A stretch of DNA of 64,000 bases from Variovorax paradoxus (GCF_009498455.1 NZ_CP045644.1:5397001-5461000); one strand, 5' to 3'; positions 35,144 to 45,375 are shown, counted from the stretch's first letter. Numbers and translations: made by a program. Notes: generated from the letters alone by a model not told the origin.

Positions 35144-35309
35144 TCGTGCATTCACGGCGTCGCTCGTTCGCACGCAAGCGGCGAACGGCATCGTGCGGCC
35201 AAAAACGGCGGCGCTGGATGCTGCAACAGGGGAAAGTGAAAGGCACGACATGAGCCGGCGAGTGTACACGCGGTGCTTGCGGCAGGCCCCGATACGGGCA
35301 AACTAGGGC

Positions 35310-38003
35310 ATGGACAAGCATTTCCTGACCCCCCTGTTCGCCCCCACGTCGATCGCGGCCTTCGTCGGCGAGCCCAGCGATCCGGGCGGCCAGACCGCCC
35401 TGGGCCGCACGCTGCGCGAAGCCTTCCGCGCCGACCGTTTCGACGGCACGCTGCGCTTCATCGACATCCGCACGCAGGGCACGCTCGAAGAGCTGGCGCA
35501 GACGCATGCCGACCTGGCGCTGATCGCACTCGCACCGCGCGACGTGGCCGCCGCCCTCGAAATCGCAGGCCGCATCGGCTGCAAGGCCGCGGTGGTCATC
35601 TCCACCGGCATCGCCGCCGACCAGGCCGCGCAGTGGCGCAAGATCGCGCGCCGCGAAGGCGTGCACCTGCTGGGCCCGAACTCACTGGGCTTTCAGCGCC
35701 CGCCGCTGCACCTGAACGCCAGCGTGGCCGGCCCGCTCGCGCGCACCGGGCCGCTGGCATTGGTATCGCAATCGGGTGCGCTCACGGCATCGATGCTCGA
35801 CTGGGCGCGGCAGAACGGCGTGGGCTTTTCGAGCGTGGTCTCGCTCGGGCCGCACACCTCGGTCGACATCCCGCAGGTGCTCGACTTCCTGGCCAACGAC
35901 GCCGCCACGCACAGCATCATCGTGTACCTCGAAGGCATTGCCGACGCGCGCCGCTTCATGAGCGCGCTGCGCTCGGCCTCGCATGCCAAGCCGGTCGTGG
36001 TGCTCAAGGCGGGCCGCAAGCCGGCCGGCAACGAGGCCGCACAGACGCACAGTGCCGCCATCGTGGGCAGCGACGACGTGTTCGACGCCGCCTTGCGCCG
36101 CGCGGGCGCGGTGCGGGTGCGCTCCTTCGTCGAGCTGTTCTCGGCCGCCAAGTGCCTGGCCTCGCGCTACCGGCCCGTGGGCAAGCGGCTGGCCGTGGTC
36201 ACCAACGGCGGCGGCCCCGGCGTGCTCGCGGCCGACTGGATCAACGAGATCGGGCTCGACCTGGGACGCCTCTCCGCGCCCGCGCAGAAGCTGCTGCAGC
36301 CCTCGCTGCCCGCATTGGCCTCGCTCACCGACCTCATCGACCTGTCGGAAGACGCCACGCCCGCGCACTTCCGCGCGGCCATCGACACCGCGTCGGCCGA
36401 CAGCCAGATCGACGGCGTGCTCGCCATCTTCTCGCCCAAGGCCGGCGTCGACGCGGCCGCCACGGCACGTGCGCTGGCCGACATTCCGCGCCCCATGCCC
36501 AAGCCGCTGCTGGCGTGCTGGATGGGCGATGCCTCGGTCGGCAACGCGCGGGCCGTGCTGGCCGAGGCCACCATCCCGAGCTTTCGCACGCCCGAGGCGG
36601 CCGTGGGCGCCTTCGGCAACATCGCGGCCTTCTATCAGAACCAGCAGCTGCTGCAGCAGACGCCGCCGCCGCTCTCGGCGCTGGCCAAGCCCGACATCGA
36701 CGGCGCGCGCCTGCTCATCGAAAGCGTGCTGGCCGAGCGGCGCAAGGTGCTGACCGAGATGGAGTCGAAGTCGCTGCTGTCGTGCTTCCACATCCCGATC
36801 ACGCGCACGCTGCTGGCGCGCAGCGCCAACGAGGCCATGATGATCGCCACGCAACTGGGCTTTCCGGTGGCGCTGAAGATCGACTCGCCCGACATCTCGC
36901 ACAAGTCCGACGTCGAGGGCGTGGCGCTGAACGTGATGAACGGCACCAGCGCGCGCGACACCTACCTGGAGATGATGGAGCGCGTGGCGCAGCTCGCGCC
37001 CGACGCCCGCATCAACGGCGTGACCGTGCAGAAGATGGTGCGCGCGCGGCGCGGGCGCGAGATTTACGTCGGCCTCGTCACCGACCAGCCCTTCGGCCCG
37101 GTGATCGTCTTCGGCGCGGGCGGCACGATGATCGAGCTCATGAACGACCGCGCCATGGAGCTGCCGCCGCTCAACCAGTTCCTGGCGCGCCACCTCATCG
37201 AGCGCTCGCGCGTGGCCGAGACGCTGGGCGAATGGCGCGGCGCCAACGCGGTGAACATGGAAGCCCTCGAAGACGTGCTGCTGCGCGTGTCCGAAATGGT
37301 GTGCGAGCTGCCCGAGCTGCGCGAGATGGACATCAACCCCATCATCGTGGACGAGCACGGCGCGGTGTCGGTCGATGCGCGCATCGTGGTCGACAGCAGC
37401 ACGCAGGCGGTGGCCGGGCTCGCGGGCAACGGCTACCAGCACCTGGCCATCATGCCGTACCCCGCGCGCTACCGGCGCGAATGGCCGCTGCCCGGTGGCG
37501 GCGCGTACGTCGTGCGGCCGGTGCACCCGAACGACGCGCAGATGCTGCAGGCGCTGGTGCAGGGCCTGTCGCCCGAGAGCCGCTGGTTCCGTTTTGTCTC
37601 GCGCTTCCATGAGCTGCCGCCGTCGATGCTGTCGCGCTTCACGCTCATCGACTACGACCGCGAGATGGCGCTGGTCGCCACCATCATGGAACGCAGCACC
37701 GCGCCCGACGGCACCGTGCTCGACACCGAGCGCATCGTGGGCGTGTCGCGCTACATCACCAACCCGGACCAGACCAGCTGCGAGTTCTCGCTCGTGGTGG
37801 CCGACGAGTTCAGCGGCAAGGGCATCGGCTCGCGCCTCATGGAAAGCATCATCGACGTGGCGCGCGACCGCGGCCTGTCCGAGATGGACGGGCTGGTGCT
37901 GGCCGGCAACCCCGACATGCTCAAGCTGGTGCGCCGGCTGGGCTTCACGGTGAAGTCCTTCCCCGAGGACCCGGACTTCAAGCTCGTGACCTACCCGCTG
38001 TAG
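35310..38003 (+). CDS. Pat-like protein: ADP-forming acyl-CoA synthetase fused to GNAT acetyltransferase
   Basis: An 897-residue cytoplasmic protein of the Pat/Pka type, which acetylates lysines of metabolic enzymes such as acetyl-CoA synthetase. Order of domains: CoA-binding (about 5-140), succinyl-CoA ligase-like with the histidine region (about 150-470), ATP-grasp (about 490-690; LGFPVALKIDSPDISHKSDVEGV and GGTMIELM), and a C-terminal GNAT domain (about 720-890; LVVADEFSGKGIGSRLM as the acetyl-CoA loop). Length and layout match Salmonella Pat (886 residues). It is divergent from hom. An acetyl-CoA synthetase gene is not in view, so the target is not known. Confidence 0.92.
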   Translation: MDKHFLTPLFAPTSIAAFVGEPSDPGGQTALGRTLREAFRADRFDGTLRFIDIRTQGTLEELAQTHADLALIALAPRDVAAALEIAGRIGCKAAVVISTGIAADQAAQWRKIARREGVHLLGPNSLGFQRPPLHLNASVAGPLARTGPLALVSQSGALTASMLDWARQNGVGFSSVVSLGPHTSVDIPQVLDFLANDAATHSIIVYLEGIADARRFMSALRSASHAKPVVVLKAGRKPAGNEAAQTHSAAIVGSDDVFDAALRRAGAVRVRSFVELFSAAKCLASRYRPVGKRLAVVTNGGGPGVLAADWINEIGLDLGRLSAPAQKLLQPSLPALASLTDLIDLSEDATPAHFRAAIDTASADSQIDGVLAIFSPKAGVDAAATARALADIPRPMPKPLLACWMGDASVGNARAVLAEATIPSFRTPEAAVGAFGNIAAFYQNQQLLQQTPPPLSALAKPDIDGARLLIESVLAERRKVLTEMESKSLLSCFHIPITRTLLARSANEAMMIATQLGFPVALKIDSPDISHKSDVEGVALNVMNGTSARDTYLEMMERVAQLAPDARINGVTVQKMVRARRGREIYVGLVTDQPFGPVIVFGAGGTMIELMNDRAMELPPLNQFLARHLIERSRVAETLGEWRGANAVNMEALEDVLLRVSEMVCELPELREMDINPIIVDEHGAVSVDARIVVDSSTQAVAGLAGNGYQHLAIMPYPARYRREWPLPGGGAYVVRPVHPNDAQMLQALVQGLSPESRWFRFVSRFHELPPSMLSRFTLIDYDREMALVATIMERSTAPDGTVLDTERIVGVSRYITNPDQTSCEFSLVVADEFSGKGIGSRLMESIIDVARDRGLSEMDGLVLAGNPDMLKLVRRLGFTVKSFPEDPDFKLVTYPL

Positions 38004-38072
38004 CCCGGCGACAGCGGAATGGGCGGCCCCAACTCGACGAGAATCGGCCGCCCTTCATCTCCGCGCTTCTTC

Positions 38073-39086
38073 ATGCTCCGAATCCTTTTGCGCTCCCTCG
38101 GCCGTCTGCTGCTGAGCTTCGCCGTGCTGGTGTCCGCCGCCTGGGCCTGCGCGGCCCTCTGGTACCAGCTGCCGGTGGCGACACTCGTCAAGGTCGGCGC
38201 GATGGTGCTGTGGGGCCTCTTCGGCCTGGCGGCGATCGTGCTCGTGTGGCGCGGCAAGGCCGCCCGACCGCTGCTGTCGTATGCCATCGGCTTCGCCCTG
38301 CTGCTCGGCTGGTGGAACACCATCGCGCCTTCGCAGAACCGCGAATGGGCCGACGACGTGGCGCGCCACCTGAAGCCTCGCGTCGAAGGCAGCGTGGTCA
38401 CGATGGAGAACGTGCGCAACTTCGACTGGCGCAGCAACACCGACTACACCGTGCACTGGGACACGCGCCGCTACGACCTCGACCGTCTGCGCTCGGTCGA
38501 CGTGTCGCTGTCTTACTGGACCGGCCCCGCCATCGCCCACACGCTGGTGTCCTTCGGCTTCGACGACGGCCAGTACGTCACCTTCTCCATCGAAATCCGC
38601 AAGGAGCGCGGCGAAAGCTTCTCGTCCATCGGCGGCTTCTTCAAGCAGTTCGAGAACAGCCTCGTGGCCGCCGACGAGCACGACATCCTGCGCGTGCGCA
38701 CCAACGTGCGCGGCGAAGACGTCTACATGTACCGCGTGCAGCTGCCGCAGGCCGAGATGCGCTCGCTGTTCCTCGGCTACGTGGGCGAGGCCGAGGCCCT
38801 GGCGCGCGCGCCGAGCTTCTACAACACGCTCACGGCCAACTGCACGACCATCGTCTACGACCTCGCCAAGCATGTCGTGCCCGGCCTGCCGATGGACTAT
38901 CGCCTGCTGGCCTCGGGCTATCTGCCCGAATATTTGTACGACGTCGGCGGTCTCACGCCGGGCCAGCGCATGGACGCGTTGCGCGCCGCCGGCCGCATCA
39001 CCGACCGGGCCATTGCCACCGACAAGCAGCCCGGCGTGAACTTCTCGCAAGCCATCCGCAACGGCCTGCCGGACGCTGCGCCATGA
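38073..39086 (+). CDS. DUF4105 membrane protein
   Basis: A 337-residue protein with three hydrophobic segments in residues 8-85 and a large periplasmic-type domain. The DUF4105 core includes SVDVSLSYWTGPAIAHTLVSFGFDDGQYVTFSIEIRKE at about 145-182 and NTLTANCTTIVYDLAKHV at about 255-272, with a conserved Cys that suggests a papain/NlpC-like catalytic set. The ATG at 38073 removes a spurious N-terminal extension. Its stop overlaps the start of the lipoprotein hydrolase gene (ATGA), so the two are coupled and may work together in the envelope. Confidence 0.88.
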   Translation: MLRILLRSLGRLLLSFAVLVSAAWACAALWYQLPVATLVKVGAMVLWGLFGLAAIVLVWRGKAARPLLSYAIGFALLLGWWNTIAPSQNREWADDVARHLKPRVEGSVVTMENVRNFDWRSNTDYTVHWDTRRYDLDRLRSVDVSLSYWTGPAIAHTLVSFGFDDGQYVTFSIEIRKERGESFSSIGGFFKQFENSLVAADEHDILRVRTNVRGEDVYMYRVQLPQAEMRSLFLGYVGEAEALARAPSFYNTLTANCTTIVYDLAKHVVPGLPMDYRLLASGYLPEYLYDVGGLTPGQRMDALRAAGRITDRAIATDKQPGVNFSQAIRNGLPDAAP

Positions 39087-41008
39087 GGCGCATCGGCTTC
39101 TCGTCCCTGCTGCTGGCGCTGTCGCTGCTCACCGGTTGCGCCGGCGTCACGGTCGGCACCATCTCGCCGGCCGAGTACCTCGCGCAACGGCGCGGCGACG
39201 TGCTCACCACAGGCAAGCTCAGCAGTTCGGCGCAAGAGGTGCTGCGCGTCATCGGTTCCGACGCCGACCAGTGCCGCCAGGACGGCCGCGCCTGCCGCCA
39301 GAACCTCGCCACCTCGGCCGGCCTGAGCGACGAGCAGCGCATGTCGGCGCTGTCCGAGGTGTGGCTGCAGCTCGCGCTGGCGGGCGGCGACGGCGGCTCG
39401 GCCGCACAGCCCATGGCGCCCGAGGCCATCGAGGCCTGGCTCGAGACCGCGCGCCATGCCTACGCCTACCTGTTCTTCACCGCACGCAAGCCGCGCGACC
39501 GCGCCTTCGAAGACCGCCAGACGCAGGTGCGCGACTACTACAACTACGCGGTGCAGCGCGCCATCACCGGCCTGTTCAGCCGCTACCGCAAGGACGAGAT
39601 GCCGCCGGCCAGCATTCCGCAGGTGAGCGGCTGGCGCATCGAGGCCGATCTGTCGGCGGTGCAGCTCGCGCCCGACGCGCCCCCGCCCAAAGAGCTGATT
39701 CCCGCCGCCTCGCTGACGTTCTCTGGCCTGCGCAACATCTACCGCCGCGACGGCTTCGGCGCCGAGCTGGTCGCCGCGGGCAGCGACCGCCCGACCGATG
39801 CGCAGGCCAAGGCCGACGAAGACGCGCCGCCCTTCAGCGAAACGCCCTTCCCCGCCCTCACCGCGCTGCTGCAGTTCGACGGCGCCACCCTGCAGGACGT
39901 GCTGGCCACGCGCACGCTGCGCATCGCCGTGTTCGACCCCTACCGCACCAGCACGATCCAGCTGGCCGGCGAAGAGATTCCGCTGGCCGCCAACTTCACC
40001 TCGGGCTACGGGCTGTGGCTGGCCCGCTCCGACTTCGCGCTGCAGGCGCTGCGCAGCCTGTTCGGCGGCGCCGAGGGCCTGACCCGGCCGCACATCTACC
40101 TGATGCAGCCCTACGACCCGAAGCGCCGCACCATCGTCATGCTGCACGGCCTGGCCAGCAGCCCCGAGGCGTGGATCAACGTGGCGAACGAAGTGCTCGG
40201 CGACGAAACGCTGCGCCGCCGCTACCAGATCTGGCAGGTGTACTACCCGACCAACGCGCCGCTGCCGCTGAACAACCTCGCCATCCGCGAAGCCATCACG
40301 CAGACGCTGGCGCATTTCGATCCGCAGGGCCGCGCCGAGGCGTCGCGCAACGTCACGCTCATCGGCCACAGCATGGGCGGCGTGCTGTCGCGCCTGCTGG
40401 TGTCGTCGTCGGGCGATGTGTTGTGGAACGCCCTGCGCGAGGGCTACCCGATGCCGGCCGCCCAGCGCCGCCGCATCGAGGAAGGGCTGGGCCCGTACCT
40501 GCGATTCGAGCCGCTGCCCCAGGTCAGCGACGCCATCTTCATTGCGTCGCCGCACCGCGGCACCTCGTTCGCCAACAAGCGCATCTCGCGCTGGGTGGCC
40601 AACCTCATCACGCTGCCGGTGGCGATGCTGGGCCAGCTCAACGACCTGTCGCGCGAGCTGATGCGCGTGGCGCCCAGTTCGCAGGAGCTGGGCCCGCTGC
40701 GCATTCCCAACAGCATCGACAACCTCAGCGACCGCGACCCTTTCGTGCGCCTGTCGTCAGGGCTGCCGATGAATCCGAAGGTGCGCTACCACTCGATCAT
40801 CGGCAACGACACGCCCGGCGTGGCGCAGGCCGATTCGAGCGACGGCATCGTGCCCTACGCCAGCGCGCACCTCGACGGCGCGGTGTCCGAGCTGGTGATT
40901 CCGTCGGCGCACAGCGTGCAGGAGAACCCGCTGGCGATTCTGGAGATCCGGCGGATTCTCAGGGAGCAGCTGCGCAGCTCGCGCGCAGGTGGCACGCAGG
41001 CGCGTTGA
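39083..41008 (+). CDS. Lipoprotein with alpha/beta hydrolase (PGAP1-like lipase) domain
   Basis: A 641-residue protein. The signal ends in a lipobox (LLTGC, Cys at about residue 19), so it is lipid-anchored. An uncharacterised region (about 20-345) leads to an alpha/beta hydrolase domain with the motif IVMLHGLASSPEAWINVANEVL at about 352-373, the nucleophile elbow GHSMGGVLSR at about 429-438, an Asp in DSSDGIVPY and His in PSAHSVQENP. It is probably an envelope lipase or esterase. Coupled to the DUF4105 gene upstream. Substrate unknown. Confidence 0.88.
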   Translation: MRRIGFSSLLLALSLLTGCAGVTVGTISPAEYLAQRRGDVLTTGKLSSSAQEVLRVIGSDADQCRQDGRACRQNLATSAGLSDEQRMSALSEVWLQLALAGGDGGSAAQPMAPEAIEAWLETARHAYAYLFFTARKPRDRAFEDRQTQVRDYYNYAVQRAITGLFSRYRKDEMPPASIPQVSGWRIEADLSAVQLAPDAPPPKELIPAASLTFSGLRNIYRRDGFGAELVAAGSDRPTDAQAKADEDAPPFSETPFPALTALLQFDGATLQDVLATRTLRIAVFDPYRTSTIQLAGEEIPLAANFTSGYGLWLARSDFALQALRSLFGGAEGLTRPHIYLMQPYDPKRRTIVMLHGLASSPEAWINVANEVLGDETLRRRYQIWQVYYPTNAPLPLNNLAIREAITQTLAHFDPQGRAEASRNVTLIGHSMGGVLSRLLVSSSGDVLWNALREGYPMPAAQRRRIEEGLGPYLRFEPLPQVSDAIFIASPHRGTSFANKRISRWVANLITLPVAMLGQLNDLSRELMRVAPSSQELGPLRIPNSIDNLSDRDPFVRLSSGLPMNPKVRYHSIIGNDTPGVAQADSSDGIVPYASAHLDGAVSELVIPSAHSVQENPLAILEIRRILREQLRSSRAGGTQAR

Positions 41009-41332
41009 TCTTTCGAGGGCGAAGCGACTGCGGCTCCGTCACGCGCATGAAAACCGATGGTGAGCCCGGCGCGATGCGCCACGCGACGGCGGTCAGCGCG
41101 AGGATGTGGCGGGCCCGTGCGGCCGGGGACGAAGAGACGACGGTGTGCAGCGGCATGGCGGACGGTTTCTCTGGATCGATGCCGCCGATTCTGCGAAGCA
41201 CCCGCGCCCTTGCCAACGACGGATTGCGAATGTGCTGATGCGTTTTGCATCGCATCCGCGCGCGCCCAAGGGTTGCGCCGCACCCCGTGCACTGACTACG
41301 ATGGATGCGAAACCACCCAAGGAGCAAGTGCC
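41009..41332. other. Intergenic region upstream of the dodecin gene
   Basis: GC-rich, with several overlapping open frames on both strands but no frame with a ribosome-binding site or recognisable protein. The last 40 bases hold the dodecin ribosome-binding site. I see no terminator with a T-run. Confidence 0.5.
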
Positions 41333-41539
41333 ATGTCGAACCATGTCTACAAGTCGCTCGAGCTGACCGGCTCGTCCCCCACGAGCATCGAAGATGCGGT
41401 GCAGACCGCCATCGCGAAGGCGCACGAGACGGTGCGCAACATCCAGTGGTTCACCGTCACCGAGACGCGCGGCCATGTGGTCGACGGCAAGATCGCGCAC
41501 TGGCAGGTGACGGTGAAGATCGGCTTCACGCTGGAGTAG
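41333..41539 (+). CDS. Dodecin (flavin-storage protein)
   Basis: A 68-residue protein that assembles into a dodecamer binding flavins (or CoA) in the cytoplasm. Family pattern: [41 protein letters not shown] (with the flavin-stacking Trp near residue 39) and [18 protein letters not shown] lies eight bases before the ATG. It stands alone and is convergent with the cyclopropane synthase gene. Confidence 0.95.
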   Translation: MSNHVYKSLELTGSSPTSIEDAVQTAIAKAHETVRNIQWFTVTETRGHVVDGKIAHWQVTVKIGFTLE

Positions 41540-41568
41540 CCGCAACGCGGCCTTGGCCGCTGAGGCGC

Positions 41569-42798
41569 TCAGGCGCGCAACGCCGACGTGCCTTCGTAGA
41601 TATAGCGGCGTGACCACGGCAGCGTCTTCGCCGCCCTGCCCGCCTTGCGCCCCACGATCTGGTAGATCGCCACATCGTCGTTCTCGAAGGCATAGGCGCA
41701 GCCCGCCAGGTAGATGCGCCAGATGCGGAACTTCTCTTCGTCGACGAGCGCACGTGCCTCGTCGGCATGGGCCTCGTAGGCGTCGCTCCAGTGGCGCAGT
41801 GTCTGCGCATAGTGGCGGCGCAGGTTCTCCACATCGAAGGCTTCGAGCCCGCCCTGCTGCATGGCCTGCAATGCGAGGCTGATGTGCGGCAGCTCGCCGT
41901 TGGGGAACACGTAGCGGTCGATGAAGTCGCCACCGCCGTACGACACGCCGCCGCCCTCGGGGTCGGACGAGGTGATGCCGTGGTTCATGACGATGCCGTC
42001 GTCGGCCAGCAGCTGCTGCACGCGCTTGAAATACTCGGGCAGGTTCTTGCGGCCCACGTGCTCGAACATGCCGACGCTGGTGATGCGGTCGAACTGGCCC
42101 GTCACGTCGCGGTAGTCCTGCAGGCGGATTTCGATGCGGTCCTGCAGGCCGGCGGCCTTCACACGTTCGGTGGCGAGGTCGAACTGGTTCTGCGACAGCG
42201 TGACGCCCACGCAGCGCGCGCCGAACTTCTGCGCCGCACGGATCACCAGCGCGCCCCAGCCGCAGCCGATGTCGAGCAGCGTTTGCCCCGGCTTGAGTTC
42301 GATCTTGGTGAGGATGTGGTCGATTTTTTTCAACTGCGCGGTGGCCAGGTCTTCGTCGCCGTTCTCGAAGTAGGCGCACGAATAGACCATGTTCGCGTCG
42401 AGCCAGAGTTGGTAGAAGGCGTTCGACACGTCGTAGTGGTACTCGATCGATTTCTTGTCCGACGACTTGGTGTGCGCGAAGTAGCGCGCCATGTGCCGCA
42501 GCGCACCGCCTGGCTTGTCCATCGAGGTCCTGGCCAGGCCGTAGGCGATGTCGATCACGTCGCTGAGCTTGCCTTCGATGTCGATCTTGCTCTTGACGTA
42601 GGCCTCGCCCAGGTTGTCGAGCGTGGGCTGCAGCATCAGCGACAGCGCCGCGGGCGATTTCACGTGCAGCGTGACCGCCGGCCCGCTGAAGTCACCGAAG
42701 TCGTAGGACTGGCCGTCCCACAAGGTGAGCCGCGCGGGCAGGTTGGCCCGTGCGCGAACCGCGGCGCTCCACTGCGCCAGCTTCTTTTCCCAAAGCAT
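41569..42798 (-). CDS. Cyclopropane-fatty-acyl-phospholipid synthase family protein
   Basis: A 409-residue SAM-dependent methyltransferase that adds a methylene bridge to unsaturated membrane lipids. A lipid-binding N-terminal domain (about 1-115) precedes the SAM motif LLDIGCGWGALVIRAA at about 185-200, then YRDVTGQFDRITSVGMFEHVGRKN and, near the C terminus, RIYLAGCAYAFEND with the conserved Cys. The ATG at 42798 has GGAGAG just upstream. It is divergent from the unrelated gene downstream on the other side; convergent with dodecin. Confidence 0.93.
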   Translation of the reverse strand: MLWEKKLAQWSAAVRARANLPARLTLWDGQSYDFGDFSGPAVTLHVKSPAALSLMLQPTLDNLGEAYVKSKIDIEGKLSDVIDIAYGLARTSMDKPGGALRHMARYFAHTKSSDKKSIEYHYDVSNAFYQLWLDANMVYSCAYFENGDEDLATAQLKKIDHILTKIELKPGQTLLDIGCGWGALVIRAAQKFGARCVGVTLSQNQFDLATERVKAAGLQDRIEIRLQDYRDVTGQFDRITSVGMFEHVGRKNLPEYFKRVQQLLADDGIVMNHGITSSDPEGGGVSYGGGDFIDRYVFPNGELPHISLALQAMQQGGLEAFDVENLRRHYAQTLRHWSDAYEAHADEARALVDEEKFRIWRIYLAGCAYAFENDDVAIYQIVGRKAGRAAKTLPWSRRYIYEGTSALRA

Positions 42799-42983
42799 GC
42801 ATCTCTCCGAGTTGTTGAGTAGTTCCGCCCCCATGGGCGGACGGGTGCTGCAGCAACAAAACGATAACGAGATTTTGCGAAATCTGCATTTCCACGACGA
42901 CGCAAGAAATCGCGGCAAGTGCTAGTTTGGACGATTGACCGGGCGGGCCCGGAGCCCTCTCAGAGCCCTCGCTCAGAGCCCTG

Positions 42984-44455
42984 TTACACGGCTCCCGGCT
43001 TGCGTTGCACCCAGGGCGCGGCGCGCTCCAGCTCGAAGGCCAGGCCGAACAGCATGGATTCGTTGCCCACGCGTGCCGCAAACTGGCTGCCGATGGGCAA
43101 GCCCGATGCACTCTGGCCGAGTGGCACCGACATCGCGGGCGTGCCCGCCACGTTGTGGATCGGCGTGTACGACACGTAGGTCAGGAGCCGCTCGAACAAC
43201 TGCGAACCGGGCACGTCCGGCCCCAGGAAACCCAAGGGGGCGGCTCTTCGTGAAGCACCGGTGTCAGCATCACATCGAAGCTCTGGAAGAAGGCGTCGAA
43301 GCGCCGCGAGAGTTCCGCGAAATACACACCGGCCTTCGCACCGGCATCGGCGGGTTGCCTGCGGAAATGCGCGCTGAGGTACAGCGTCCAGGGCTCCAGC
43401 ACGTCTTCGGCTCGCAGGCCCTGCGTCTCGGCCATGCGCCGCATGTGATCGGCACCGCTGCTCCACGCCACCATGAAATGCGTGAAAAACGCTTCGCCGT
43501 CCACGGGCAGGCGCGCCGGTTCGACGTGGTGGCCGATGCTCGCGCAGAGCCTTGCGCTTTCTTCGAGCGCCGAACGAACTGAAGGCGCGGCTTGCTGCCC
43601 GAACACATTGGCGGTCGAGAAGCCGATCTTCAGCCGCCGTGCGCCCAGCGGTTCGAGCACCGGCGCGGGCTTCAGTGGTGCCTGCGCATCCTGTCGCTGG
43701 TTCCATGCGAACAGGCGCGCGCTGTCGCGCACAGAGCGGCTCACGCAATGATCCACACCTGAATCGGTGGCGCGCGAGCCGACCATGCGGCTGCGGCTCG
43801 GCATGAGACCAAAAAGGCCGCAGCACGACGCGGGAATGCGGATCGAGCCGCCGCCATCGCTGGCATGCGCGATCGGCACCATGCCCGAGGCCACCGCGAC
43901 GGCGGCACCGCCCGACGAGCCGCCGGAGGAACGCGCCGCGTCCCACGGATTGCGCGAAGGCCCGAACAGCACCGGCTCGGTGGAGCCGTTGAGGGCGAAC
44001 TCCGGCGTGTTCGTCTTGCCCAGGATCACGAGGCCTGCCGCCGTGGAGCGCGCAACGATCGCGCTGGTGTCTTGCGAGATGTTGCGCGCCAGCAGCCGCG
44101 AGCCCGATGTGCGGCGCGTGCCCTGCAGGTCCAACATGTCCTTGATGGCGTAAGGCACGCCCTGGAATGGTCCTGCCGGCAGCGGTGTGCGAACCTCGCC
44201 GCGCGCACGCTCGTACAGCGGCGTCACGATGGCGTTGAGCCTGGGGTTGAGCGCCTCGATGCGCGCGATCGCTGCTTCGAGCAGTTCGCCGGGCGTGACC
44301 TCGCGGCGCTGCACCAGCTCGGCCTGCGCGGTGGCGTCCAGGCCTGCGAAGTCGTCGCGACGCGCGGCCGTCGGGCGCTCGAAGGCGGCGCAGCCGACCA
44401 GGGCGATGCCGCCGAGGCTGGCGCCGGCGCTTGAAAGAAGTTGACGTCTGTCCAC
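42984..44455 (-). pseudogene. Exported amidase gene with one-base frameshift
   Basis: The frame starts at a GTG (44455), preceded by AGGAG, and encodes a short signal with RRQLL and lipobox VGCA. It then runs through a full amidase-signature domain: catalytic Lys in VPYAIKDMLD, GGSSGGAAVAVASG and DGGGSIRIPASCCGLFG carrying the Ser pair. After LTPVLHEEPPP the frame is lost; the C-terminal LGFLGPDVPGSQLFERLLTYVS through TPAMSVPLGQSASGLPIGSQF continues in another frame. One more C in the run of five (43236-43240) repairs it, giving about 490 residues. Homopolymer position makes a sequencing error as likely as a real mutation. The gene neighbours an AraC regulator (divergent). Confidence 0.85.
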
Positions 44456-44568
44456 GGTGAATGCGCTCCTGATGAATGGAGCCGCATTGTTTTTCGCGGC
44501 CTGCGTCCGAGGCTTGTATCTGTGCGCCACGGGCCGTCACTAGAATTCCGTCCACCTTCCCCAAGACC

Positions 44569-45375
44569 ATGACGCACTGGAAAAGCTATCACCTGCTCGG
44601 CGAATCCTTTGCCGACACGGACGATGCCCCGGCCTCGCTGTTCCGTTGGGCGGTCGAGCGCGTGGTCGATGGCCTCACCGATCACGATGTCTATTCGCAG
44701 ACCGTGGCGAAGGCCGCCACGCGGCAAGGTGCCATGCAGCGCGCGGAGCGGCGCATGCTGCGGCTTCTGGCCCTCGATGCGGACCCCGTCGCAGAGCTGA
44801 TGCGCACGGCCCACGATGCATCCGCTTTCCAGATGCGATGGAACGGCTTCAACCGCATGGCGCCGCTGGGCGTGGAAACGCGGGTCTCCTGCGATGCCGG
44901 TCTTCGCCTGCAACGCGAGACGCGCGCTGCAGGGCTGCAAGACGAAATGCGCGAGCAGGCGGGCGCAATCTGCGTGTCGCACCTCATGGCCGAAGACAGC
45001 CCGCTGCGCCAGCGCAACGAAGAAATCAGGCCGCTCGCACGCCACTTCGGCGAACTCGGCTATGCGAACGCCGCGTTGCGAGACAGCGTCGACAGCCTGT
45101 ATGCCGACCCCTTCGCCGAGCTGGACCAATGTGCCGATGCGGTGGGCGCTTCACGCCGCACGCTGCAGCGCGCTTTCACGCAGGCCGGCCTGAGCTTTCG
45201 CCTGCTGCGCCAGGCCGTGCGCCTGACGCTCGCAAGCCATGCGATGTGCAGCACGAGCGGCGAATCGATCACCGCCATCGCGCATGCCTCGGGCTTCTTC
45301 GATTCGGCGCACCTGGTGCGCGCGTGGAAGCAATCCTGCGGCCTCACGCCTTCGCAGTACCGCTCGCTCTGCTGA
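44569..45375 (+). CDS. AraC family transcriptional regulator
   Basis: A 268-residue regulator with an N-terminal part of about 150 residues that I do not recognise as a known sensing domain, then a C-terminal AraC double helix-turn-helix (about 180-268; CADAVGASRRTLQRAFTQAGLSFRLLRQAVRL and ITAIAHASGFFDSAHLVRAWKQSCGLTPSQYR). It is divergent from the frameshifted amidase gene and may regulate it. The ATG at 44569 is preferred over an upstream in-frame ATG at 44476. Confidence 0.88.
   Translation: MTHWKSYHLLGESFADTDDAPASLFRWAVERVVDGLTDHDVYSQTVAKAATRQGAMQRAERRMLRLLALDADPVAELMRTAHDASAFQMRWNGFNRMAPLGVETRVSCDAGLRLQRETRAAGLQDEMREQAGAICVSHLMAEDSPLRQRNEEIRPLARHFGELGYANAALRDSVDSLYADPFAELDQCADAVGASRRTLQRAFTQAGLSFRLLRQAVRLTLASHAMCSTSGESITAIAHASGFFDSAHLVRAWKQSCGLTPSQYRSLC

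Larger units (their letters stand above)
35005..35309 (-). other. hom leader and promoter region
   Basis: The 305-base gap between hom (minus) and the Pat-like gene (plus). It contains, from the hom side, a terminator hairpin, a second hairpin and a short leader open frame, described separately. The part from about 35160 to 35309 should hold the two divergent promoters; I see no clear -35/-10 pair. Confidence 0.5.

Noticed and set aside
35682..37610. Long open frame antisense to the Pat-like gene
   Set aside because: Composition of a GC-driven shadow; the plus-strand protein is well supported.
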